From Pleurostoma richardsiae (lineage: Eukaryota > Ascomycota > Sordariomycetes > Calosphaeriales > Pleurostomataceae), in the NCBI GenBank assembly GCA_030052745.1, contig JANBVO010000036.1, forward strand, positions 343,282 through 407,281: a stretch of DNA of 64,000 nt. The letters run 5' to 3'. Below are positions 1 through 9,808 of this stretch, piece after piece. The notes under the pieces were generated by a model. It was given only the letters and a program-made list of their open reading frames with translations, did not search any database and was not told the DNA's origin. Both the position numbers and the translations under genes were made by a program. Position 1 is the first letter of the stretch, and each line of letters begins with the position of its first letter.

Positions 1-39
1 ACTGTCCGTACTGCCTACAGGAACCCTGATCTGAGCTAG

Positions 40-2332
40 AGATGTGCTCATCCGCCATTGGAGGACCTGTAGAGCACGCCTGGACACCGGACAGTCAATT
101 CCGAGTCTATCCCGGCAAAAGCGAGGGAGGAAGCAGATCGCGTGCGACCGCTGTGCTCAAAAGAAACGAGGTTGCAATCAGACCCTGCCCTGCGATGGCT
201 GTGTCCAGCATGGCCAAGAATGTAGCTACCTTCGATTCTTTTCAGGTGCTGAAAATCAGCACTCCGAAGTGCTCCAGCCAGCTACGGACGACAAGCTACT
301 ACCATCGCCTACTGAGCTAACAATCGATATGTTCACTCTCGGAGAAGATACGTTTTGGATGGAGCCGATGGATCAAGTCTCACGTCGAAGAACAGCTGAT
401 GGCCAGTCCAGCGAGCCATCTTCCCGAGACGATGCCGTGCCCTCACCTCTTGCATTTGACAGTCCTTCAGTGTTGTCGCTACCATCGACGAAATCTCTGG
501 GCATCCAAACTATGTTGTGGCCTACAGCGATGCCGTGGAACTTGGATATCACCCATGGCTTGAATTCGCCGTTGAGGGCTTTTCCCAGGCCAAAATTCGC
601 GTTCCTGGCCAGGTTCACCTCAACCAACGGGATAGCTAACTCATTCGACTGTGGCAATCCTAAGCAGCGCAAGCAAGTCATTTTGGGACTGACGCAGTTT
701 GGGAAGCCCGCAAGTGGCGTCCAAGTGGCTGCAACAAGCGATTCGACTTCACACACTTTGCCCTTCGACTTCGATCTGGAGCTCGAATCATTGCATAGCC
801 ACGAGTCTACCCTATTTTCACCAGCCCGGAGCGAACTAATATGGCCGAATATGCTAAACAACACCTTTAGTGTCACCGACACGCCATATGCCGACGTATC
901 TCATGAGCTGGGCTCCATTAGTTTGGCGGAGAGAACCCCCGAGATTGTCAGGGGAATCCAAGAAGTAGTCCAGTACAAGACGCGGAAGAGTCCAATCAAA
1001 ATCACTTGGTCTCCTTCAAGAGAACTTCTTTGCTACCGCTTTTTTTCTCCAGAGAATCTTGAAAGGTTCTTGATTGCGTTCTGGGCTATTTGGTATCCCA
1101 ACTGGCCGGTCTTACACAAGCCAACCTTCATTGCTGCTAAGAAACCCGCGACGCTCCTCGCTGCGATGTCACTCATTGGGGCGTCTCTCACCTCAGAGAA
1201 GACGGATCGCGACCAAGCTATGGTATGGGCAGATGCGGTGGAGGAATGGGTCTTCAGTGACGATCTCTTCTGCGACAGCAACATCCCCCAGACGGATGAT
1301 GAGTTTGAACAGTCCAGTGTCGAAGCTCGTTTAAATGCTCTGAGAGCTGCCTACTCCACAGTCCTCCTGTTGACATGGGAAGGATCTGAAGAGCAGAAAA
1401 AAAGAGCTCGTAGAACACGATTTTCGCAAGTTATTGCGGTTGCGCGCAGCTTTCGGTTCTCAGCCGCGACGCACGAGCCCCTCGTCAGATACAGTACTTC
1501 GAATGACCATTCTCGAAGTTGGAAGTCGTTCATATTGAGGGAAGAATTGATTCGGACGCTCACGTACGTTTTTTTGCTCGACTGCAGCTACGTCATGTTC
1601 AACAATTGTGTCCCACGAATGACTACCTATGAGCTCCAGTTGAATCTGGCGAGTCCGGAGGTATGCTTTCAAGCAGAAAGTCTCGAAGCTTGGCTTCAAA
1701 GTTTGGCCGTATGGTCGAACAGTCGCATCGGCCAACGACTGCCCTTGTTGAGCGACATCATTGAGGCGGTGACAACGGTTCAACCCTCGTATGACGACTG
1801 GGTTATGCTGCAGCAGATGAGTTCATTGAATCTTTTCACAGTCGTAAGCGGTAAGTTACACGGCGAGTAGCCTTGGACTCTATGGAAGAAGAAGAATCTT
1901 ATTATCAGGAAGACACTCACCACTAACACTGAGCCAGCGTTCCACAATTTAATCTTCCATCATCACTCTGGCCCGGCGCATTCCATCGAAGTCTTTCCAA
2001 TCACTCAGGGCCTTGCGAATTGGAGGAAACTGTGGCTCTCGCGTCAATCGATCTTGGAGCTTTCTGATCTTTTTCCAACGGACTCTCGTGGCGCGTGGAT
2101 GAGAGTAGGATTCATGAGACACGCTCAAGAGTTCTGGCGCCTGGCCTATATTATCTACAAACAACCATTGTATATGCAGCGTTTGAAGATAGATGGGAAT
2201 CGGGGACCAGGCACTTCATTGAGAAAGGGATTCTTGGAAGTTTTCGACGACTCTGACATGGGACAAGTCCACGATTTGATAATGCGCTTCCAAGATTTAA
2301 GCTTCGGCGAGGAAGATTTGACTACGACATGA
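40..2332 (+). CDS. C2H2 + Zn2Cys6 fungal transcription factor, 5' end outside window
   Basis: Nuclear regulator of the Zn(II)2Cys6 class. The Zn2Cys6 cluster (CDRC, then KKRGC, then CDGC, then a last Cys) is encoded at about 143-223. Just upstream, the residues DVLIRHWRTC look like the end of a C2H2 finger, with His and Cys ligands. No in-frame ATG lies before it, so the start and the rest of the finger are in an exon left of the window; an acceptor AG sits near 39-41. The fungal-specific middle homology region (EN-ERFL-AFW-IWYP-WP-LHKPTF) is at about 1050-1140. An intron at 1851-1937 (GTAAGT...CCAG) joins in frame to the second exon, 1938-2332. About 733 residues are visible. The gene is tail-to-tail with the esterase at 2550. 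It may control the esterase/ALDH pair; that is inference from position only. Confidence 0.85.
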
Positions 2333-2549
2333 ACTTCAGGTTTCCGATTACGCGGGATCAAACCATGTCTGATCTGGTCCTTTGTACATTCAAACGACTT
2401 CACCCTATGCACGGCTGTTGGATAGAGCTGTACAGGCATCGAGTATTAGTCGATCTAGCACGTTATAAAGGACGGGTGTTATCATGTACTCCGTAATATG
2501 AATGTTGCCCACTATCGGAACGCATCTTCTCAGTGTGAAGAGATCTAGC

Positions 2550-3643
2550 TTATTGCCTCGATACCTCCTTATCAAGGAACTCGATTGCTCTCTTCAGGCT
2601 GTCAACTGCAGGTGAGTTGGAGTCTCCTGACGAGACTGATTCGATGTCGATGCGGCCGAGAGCTACGTCGAAGCCGTGCTGCGCGTCGACCGGGAATTCG
2701 GTAGTAACTTGGGTGCCAGCCTTCTTCAGCTTCTCCGCAGCAGATTCGCTCAAAATGAATGGTACGCCGGTGTCATTCTTGCCGTGCAAAAGAAATACAG
2801 GTGGCAAACCACGTGTGTAGTCAAAGGCGTCAACGAAGAGCCTTTGTGCGGACTCTGGGATAGCATCGCGGCCGTTTGCGGCAATCTCCTGGCTCAGACC
2901 GGCGATTCCAGTTGCAAAATCGGGAACCAGCGCCTCGAGATGCAAGGTCAAGATGAAAACGAAACGCGCATCTTGCTTCATGTCCTCTGGCCATGGATAT
3001 CCTGAGAGAGGTATCGTCCCTTTCTCATTTGCGTGAGGGAACCGCTCCAGAATTGGGGCAGTCTCCATTGGCGGAATGCCCAGGATACCCTCACCCTTGG
3101 TGGTATAGCGCTCGTTGGAAAGATCCAAAAGGCCGTAGAGTGAAACAACAGCACATGGCGGGCGTTTTGCCAGCGCCGCCGTGGTCAACGCAAGATACGC
3201 CCCGGCACTAGATCCCGCTAGGACTATGGGTCCTAACGGAATGCCTAGACATGTCCCCAAGTAGTCCGCAACCCAGTTATACGCATCAAGCGCATCGTCG
3301 ACAGATTCGTGTGCTGTGCACTCTGGCAGCAGCCGATAGTCAGGGGAAACGAAGATCCATTTGCGTGCGACGCAAGCCTGGATCAACCAGTATGGAGGAA
3401 TACTGTATCGATCTCCTACAACCTGCCGGAGCGTCGTGGTCAGAGAATACGAACGCGCAGAGGAATAGGCAACTAATAACGTACCAGGAAGCCGCCATGA
3501 TAGTGGACCACAATCGGTGTCGGCGATGAATGTCTGACTAGGGGACTGAGCACGTCCAACTTGATATCGATGCCATCAGAAGTTTTGAAAGTAAACGTCT
3601 TGGATTCATAACCATCAAATCCTGAAAGTGAGGTTGACGCCAT
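2550..3643 (-). CDS. alpha/beta-hydrolase fold-3 (HSL-type) esterase
   Basis: Predicted carboxylesterase of the hormone-sensitive-lipase/Abhydrolase_3 type, 343 aa. Exon 1 is 3643-3485 and carries the oxyanion-hole motif HYHGGF. A 62-nt intron (3484-3423, GTACGT...GCAG) joins in phase to exon 2, 3422-2550. Exon 2 has the nucleophile elbow GSSAG, an Asp in HGKNDTGVPF and a His in DAQHGFDV, which together form a complete Ser-Asp-His triad, plus the typical SPDYRLLPE. There is no signal peptide, so the enzyme is probably cytosolic. The ATG at 3643 is the only one in frame that gives the HGG exon. It is divergent from the aldehyde dehydrogenase across 808 bp, which suggests a shared promoter. The substrate is unknown. 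Confidence 0.85.
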
Positions 3644-4451
3644 GCCATGCTATGCACTAGACCTAGTGCCAAGAAAACCTATTGAATCTTTATCCAGTGT
3701 GTTCTGCGCAAGTTGGTCAAATGGCGGTCTTGAGAGTCATGTCATGGGTCATGCCACGGAAATCACGCGGCGGTATTCATGCCAAAGCGGGTTTAGGCCA
3801 GTTTTCAAGAATAGCCAACCGATGGTTGGTGTGAAACTGCAAGCCCGATGATCGTCCACAGTGCTCATTTTGGGTCGGCTCATGTACTCAAACTCTGGGT
3901 AGTGAAGCTTCTCTACGCTGAGAGGTTAACAAACCACCCCCACATTGTAATAGGTGGCGTAATGAGGGGTTATGGCTGTCGCGATATCACCGACCTTGGC
4001 GCTTGCGGCTTGGGAATTTGTCCACCCCCGCCCCTAACGGCGATCAAGGATTTGTGACTTATTGGAGCGGGGATTGGCAAAAGGGTGTCTAGTCTTTTGA
4101 GATGTCAGAAGCGCCCAGAGTGGGGAAAAGGCCGCTAGCCTCGTTGCAAGGGGGCCTTTGGGAGGTCACATCGGAGCAATCAATGGCCTAGAGAGGTGTC
4201 GCTCCATATCGAGTCTATGACACCCAGATTACTATGCAAAGGAGGTAGGTACTCTTCGTATACATTGATATTCGGCCACAGTCGAAAGGCCGACATTAGT
4301 AAGGCAGGCTATGAAACATTTGCTACCATTCAGAGAAACAGAGCATATATGTCTGCTCAGGTTGTGATGTGAGCTGGGGAGACTGTCACAATACAACCTG
4401 AAAAGTTCAATATTCCATCATTCCCGCTTTTTTGTTGAAGCTAGGCCATCA
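3644..4451. promoter_or_regulatory. Shared divergent promoter region, esterase/ALDH
   Basis: Noncoding 808 bp between the two divergent start codons. No coding similarity was seen in any frame. It presumably holds both promoters; no specific binding site could be assigned. Confidence 0.5.
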
Positions 4452-6069
4452 ATGAAAGACTTCTATACTTTCACCAATATCATTGGCGGGCAACCGAGAT
4501 TAGGCAATAACAAATGTCGTGGAGTTGACCCGTCCACCAAGAAACCGCTCTGGGACGTCCCTGTGGCATCTGAGCAGGACCTCGAGGATGCTGTAGCTTC
4601 AGCTAGAGAATCTTTCGCCTCCTGGTCTAGGTCATCATGGGAACATCGCCGACAACAGCTTCTGCTAGCACGTGAGACTTTACTTGCCAACAAGGGCCAG
4701 ATGGCTGAGCTGGTCACCAAGGAAGGTGGCAAACCAGTAAGTACCAAACCAAAAGAGCTGCTCGATTTGGCGCTGACTGGTTTCTCAGATTCAGTTTGCA
4801 TACCTTGAGATAGAGCATGCTGCCAACTTCATAGAATTCAATGGTACGCTTGTCAGCGTGTCTACAATGCTGTTGTGGCGGTGGCTGAATCTAGGCAGCA
4901 AACCAGCTAGCCTTTGAGGAGCGTCTGGTTCAAGACGATGCCGAGTTGAAGCTAACAGTTGTCCGCAAGCCGATCGGTGTTGTGGCAGCTATATGTCCTT
5001 GGAACTATCCGCTTGTTCTTGCCATGGGAAAGATCGCCGCAAGTTTGATCACTGGTAACTGCGTCATTGTCAAGCCCTCACCGTTTACACCATACTCTAT
5101 CCTGAAGTTCACTGAGCTCGTTCATGATCTGTTCCCAGAGGGTGTCCTCCAAGCGCTGAACGGAGACGAAAGCTTAGGTCCTAGACTTTGTGCCCATTCC
5201 GGCGTCGACAAGATCAGTTTTACTGGTTCGACCGCCACTGGCAAGAAAATCGCCGCTTCCGCAGCCAGGTCTCTAAAAAGCGTCACGTTAGAGCTTGGGG
5301 GAAACAACGCGAGTATCGTCTATCCAGACATAGACCCCGAAATCGTGGCCCCTCAGATAGCGTTGGGTTCGTTCCTCAACTCAGGGCAGTTATGTGTTGC
5401 GAGCAAGCGAGTCTATGTTCACGACGACATCTTCGACAAGTTCCTCAAAGTCATGGTCGAGACTGTGAAACAGTGGAAAATTGCTCCCACCTCGACTCTC
5501 GAAAACGGTATAACGCTGGGTCCTATCCAGAATGAAATGCAATACAATATCGTCAAACAGTTCTTTCAGAGCGGCATTGAGAACGGACATCGATTCGCCG
5601 TAGGAGGGGATATTGATGAGTCTGGCGAGAATTTCATCATAAAACCCACAATCGTCAACAACCCTCCGGATGATTCTCTAGTTGTCACAGGCGAGGCTTT
5701 TGGTATGCGTCCGCGATCTTAGTGTTGATGTGTGACTTACATCGTCCTAAAGGTCCGATAGTCCCTGTATTGAGATGGAGCGACGAAGAGGACGTAATTC
5801 GACGCGCCAACGACACTCCTACTGGATTGGGAGGTGCGGTATGGTCTAATGATATCGATCGCGCTCGAGCGACGGCAGATCGCATAGAAGCTGGCACCGT
5901 GTGGATCAATTCCTTCGAGAGGCCGCTGCCACAAGCCCATCTAAATGGGTACAAGCAGAGCGGATTAGGCGGCGAATGGGGACAGGAAGGTCTCCTGGCC
6001 TACTCCAAACCTCAGGTGATCCACTGCTACAAGGCCCCAGTCTCCGCGGAATGCGGCGGTGAGCGATAA
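4452..6069 (+). CDS. NAD(P)+-dependent aldehyde dehydrogenase
   Basis: Oxidises an aldehyde to an acid (ALDH superfamily). The 484-aa protein comes from four exons: 4452-4736, 4795-4843, 4899-5702 and 5753-6069. All junctions are GT-AG and keep frame; the last acceptor is AAAG. Catalytic residues are visible: Asn147 in CPWNYP, Glu243 in LELGGN and Cys277 in SGQLC. The cofactor loop FTGSTATGK and the C-terminal GYKQSGLGGEWG are also present. There is no targeting signal, so it is probably cytosolic. Divergent from the esterase, it could oxidise an aldehyde derived from the esterase's product. The closest subfamily, for example betaine-aldehyde/4-aminobutanal-like, cannot be fixed by eye. Confidence 0.92.
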
Positions 6070-6958
6070 CGACGCGATATGGATTTGCAGGCCTCCGGAT
6101 ATTGGTCTTAAGTTCATGGCCTTGTCGAACAGAATTCAGGGGGCCCGGGCAGTCCTCGAGCGTAGGTGCAAGGCGCAGAGATACCGAAGAGGCACTCGCT
6201 TAAGGCCCCGCGTCTCAGTTATTATGGTGTTGTTTTACGGGGCTTGTATTATATTCACTTAGCGGTGTCTCCAGACTCTAAGCTAATGACTTGATGGGTC
6301 GTATGTGTAGGACATTGGCCAGGCCTGCAACAATGAATCGGCAAGCTGAAGCTTAGAAGTCATCTAAATAATACACTTGGTGCCTCCATATCCTTCCCTT
6401 TCCCTGTGAATATATCAATTTACTTACCGTTACCCTTAGCCGACTATAGTAAAACAAACTTAAGAAAGAAGCTTGGTAAGTCAGAAGGAACATCTAAGTG
6501 GACCTATTAGCCTAAACAAAGTGGCGTAGATACCACGGTTACAAGCGTCTGGATTCTTTTCATATAGCACCTACCCCGTCAATCCGGCTAACTGGACCGG
6601 ATAAAGAAAGTTGCCGCGAGGACTTTTCACCCTGTGTAGCCTCATTAAGTTTAAAGTAGAGACGTGGGTGGTTGTGTGTTGTGCGGTCAGTATTTCCAGC
6701 TGGACGGGACGGGACATCCCTATAAAACAGCCGGTTACTCCGCTTCCTCCATATTGCAGATACACCCACTGCTATATATAGGTACTGCTGAGAATCTTTC
6801 TGATGGAACGTGATGATTCCTGGTTCCTGGTCCCTCGTCGTGAAATCGTTGCTCTAGTGTATGTTTATAATTACCCACCACTCCTTTGGCTCATTCGGCC
6901 TTCTGATCCCCTGGAAGCATTCCTCAGATCGCCTTCCTCCCGTGTACTCGCAGTGAAC
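6070..6958. other. Intergenic, no gene seen
   Basis: AT-rich 889 bp. Only short overlapping reading frames without family motifs were found. It contains the TATA-like stretch listed separately, upstream of the CBM1 gene. Confidence 0.6.
6773..6780 (+). promoter_or_regulatory. TATA-like box upstream of CBM1 gene
   Basis: The run TATATATA lies about 180 bp before the ATG at 6959. This is sequence evidence only; the transcription start is unknown. Confidence 0.35.
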
Positions 6959-7564
6959 ATGCTACCATCTCTTTTCATATGCTCTCTGGTTCTTTCAACT
7001 GGGGTCTCAGCACAGGGATGGAGGTGGAGGACGAGAAGACCTCCGTTTTCCCCCACGCCCACTCCTCCACATTCTGGGGCACCTCATACCACCTACTACC
7101 CCGGTGGTACTCAAAGCATCTATGGACAGTGTAGGCTTGTTTGAGAACTCTTATAAGGCTCTGTACTGATGGACCTGTTTTCAAGGTGGCGGAAATAACT
7201 GGGACGGCCCCACTGCCTGCCCTACGAGCGCATACTGCAAGGGCAACGCAGACAAGTGAGTCTTTAATTACTCTCCCAGTACCATACTTAACCCTCAGGC
7301 TAAAGCTTCTCCAGCCCCTGGTATTCGCAGTGCCTTCCCCTTGCGGACGGCGGTCAGAATGGCGGCGGTGGCAGTGGAGACAATGGTGGCGGCGGCTCCG
7401 TCGTGACACGGACACTCACCACTATCTTCAGCGTCGGAGGCCCAACGCCGACCATCGTTTCTACGTACATCACATACGTGACGTCAATCGTCACGCCCAC
7501 ACCCGTCATCATTTCTACCACTATAACCCTGATACCAGACCAGCCTGTTACGCCGAAGGTGTAA
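6959..7564 (+). CDS. Small secreted protein with a single CBM1 cellulose-binding module
   Basis: A 166-aa secreted protein without any catalytic domain. Exons are 6959-7130, 7186-7255 and 7306-7564. The introns are GTAGGC...CAAG and GTGAGT...AAAG, and both junctions restore the CBM1 consensus. Residues 1-18 form a signal peptide. A short Pro/Thr-rich stretch follows, then the CBM1 at about 53-91, which begins SIYGQCGGNNWDGPTAC and ends SSPWYSQCL. Its four Cys are 58, 69, 75 and 90, and the planar aromatics W63, W86 and Y87 form the expected binding face. The tail is a Gly-rich linker (about 96-112) and a Thr/Val-rich segment to the C-terminus. CBM1 normally tethers hydrolases to cellulose. 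Here it may coat the fungus or host cellulose, or act as an effector. Confidence 0.8.
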
Positions 7565-8232
7565 GGATACCGCTCGACAGGTGAAGACAGGTAAAGACAG
7601 CCACGCTCGAGGGTTCACCACAGTATAATGATATGCGGATAGGCTTCTGGAGAGGGATATCGTGTACGGAGTCAACGACCTATTGGACGAGCAGAAAGGT
7701 CCACCTGCAGCGTGCAAAGTGTGCCAGGGAGGGGTCCAGGCGAACCTGGACGAGGAAAAAGTGAAGATAGCAAAGCATCGGTAAACGGTGGAAGCCGGGC
7801 CCTCCCAGCCGGGAGCCGAAAACAGGGCCGAAGCCAGGGTTAAGGACCCTTGCAGGGATGTGTGGCCCTAAAAGTCGGCCCTTCAGCCCAGACTCAGCTG
7901 TTACCCAGCACGGCTTAGTCATTGCTCGGCGACCGCTCAGCGGCAGCTCAGCAGCGGGAACTCAGCTCTGTATCCGAAAACGAGGTTTGGTGGGCTCAAG
8001 TTTCGTGTCTGTGTGAGACGGTTTGGTAATGAGGGATACGGGTTGCTTCCTATTCATATGCCTAAGAGTTGAAAGCCCTTAATTCTATCTTAGTACGGAT
8101 AGCTAAAGAGAATGAAAACAAAAGGCGCCGCTAGCCTTGAGTACGTAGTAGTCCACTGCACAAAGACTCTCCCATATCCACATCCAGAGTGATGACTACG
8201 AATCGAATATAAGCATCAAAACATCGGGGTTT
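7565..8232. other. Intergenic, no gene seen
   Basis: 668 bp between the ends of two convergent genes. No domain-bearing frame or RNA gene was recognised. Confidence 0.6.
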
Positions 8233-9808
8233 CTAGATGGATACTTCGCTCGTGCTCTCTGCCAACCTGGAGCCCTTGAAGTCGACTTCTCGCCCCTTCA
8301 TGTCCAGGTCCTGCATCCGAACAAGACTTTGCTCATCATTGTCGCCATACTGTACTGTATATGTCCTCTGTTGGTAAATAACACCCGACCTCGACTCCCT
8401 CCCATTTTGTTCATTTTCTGGCATTTGGCCATCCGTGCCCGCCCTGCTGCGACCTTTTGATCTTGGTCCGCCCCGGCTGCCTGACTTGTAGTAATTGTTG
8501 TTGTTGCTCGCGTACGTGCTGCTACCCAGAGCAGGGAACACTCGAACAATAATGAGCCGCAGTGCTGGCATGCAGGTGCAGATTATGCCCACGTTGATCT
8601 CGACAACAGACCAGTTTGTCACATTCCAGTAATCCCATGAGGGATTCTGTGTGTTGGCGAAGCTGACAAGAGACTTTAGTCGGAGTATGCTGACAACAGT
8701 GACACTGGAGCAGTATGTTAGCTGGAGGGCTTCTTGTTACAACCGATCTTCTAGACTTACAAAGCTCCGACACAAAACATCAATCCAACACCAGCCTTCT
8801 TCTTCCAATGCATGTGTAGTTTCCGGAGTTGGGACAGCGGAATAGCAAGCATCCAAAAGTCGAGCACAATGCTGACAGCCGCGTTCGCCCATGCGATACC
8901 ATTAATGCTGAGACATTTCCCCTGGTGCTCACCGTCCCACTTAGTCCAGACGAAGCTGACGGGCTGGCACTGAAAGATGCCAAGGACGACGAACAGGGCC
9001 CCAAAAACGGCATTGAAAGCGATTGTGCCCCAAAGAAGCCGTTTTATTAGCCGATCGGGAAATATCTTCAGATAGAAGAATAACAAGGCCATCTTCAGCA
9101 GAGTAACCTGCAAGAAGTAGAGCACGGTCATGATGTAGAAGAACTCTCCGAAGCGGGTGATTTGGCCGAAGGTGAGTGTCCATATGTCTCTTCCCAGTCC
9201 ATTAGGGATCGTTCCACGGGTGGCAACGATGGTGCTCGGAAGTCCCGAGAAGAAGGTGGTGAGAACGGCCCAGTCGTCCCAGCCCAGTCCAACTTTTGCA
9301 ACTAGGGCTTTGAAGCCGATCCTAATTAAAATCGTCACTCCAGATATTACTCCAAAGGTCACCGTAATTATATAAGACTCCTGGGACTTAGTCCGCACTG
9401 GGGCCTGGCACACCGTCTGTGTCACGTTCTTGGTAACTTCTCGCGTCAGATCACTACCTAGAATCAAGGGTAGAAGGGGACCATCATACACAAAGCCTGC
9501 TTAATCGTACAGTTCTGCGATACGCAGGCAGCGACATTGGTCTGCAGAGGCGCATCTGTGCAGACGCACGTCTGATTCGTGATAGCACATGGAGACTCCT
9601 CGATTCCCGCCACGAGGCAGGTTAGCTGGACCGCTGTTAGTCTTTTCTCTCGCGCGACTCGGAGGTGAGCGAGGCATACTGCACAGCTTGGGAGTGTTGC
9701 CAGAAGCGCAGCTGAAGACGATGAAGACGACGACGAAGAGTCCTGAGCCAGTGTGCATGACGACGCCGCTAGCAGCAACGCCACGACGAGTGGGAAGAGT
9801 GCCCTCAT
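8233..9808 (-). CDS. CFEM-domain, PTH11/rhodopsin-like integral membrane protein
   Basis: Surface receptor-like protein of the fungal CFEM/PTH11 type, about 477 aa. Exon 1 (9808-9680) has a signal peptide (MRALFPLVVALLLAASS), a Ser tract and LPSCA. A 54-nt intron with GACTAAC branch (9679-9626) joins to LTCLVAGIEESPCAITNQTC, completing a CFEM module with an 8-Cys pattern. The next junction near 9490-9457 is uncertain: the best GT-AG choices give an intron of only 32 or 38 nt. The downstream part (9457-8761, then an intron 8760-8705, then 8704-8233) encodes seven hydrophobic segments with GWDDWAVL, the typical fold after CFEM in this family, and a hydrophilic Ser/Gly/Arg-rich tail. The family is linked to surface sensing and host interaction; the ligand is unknown. 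Confidence 0.85.
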
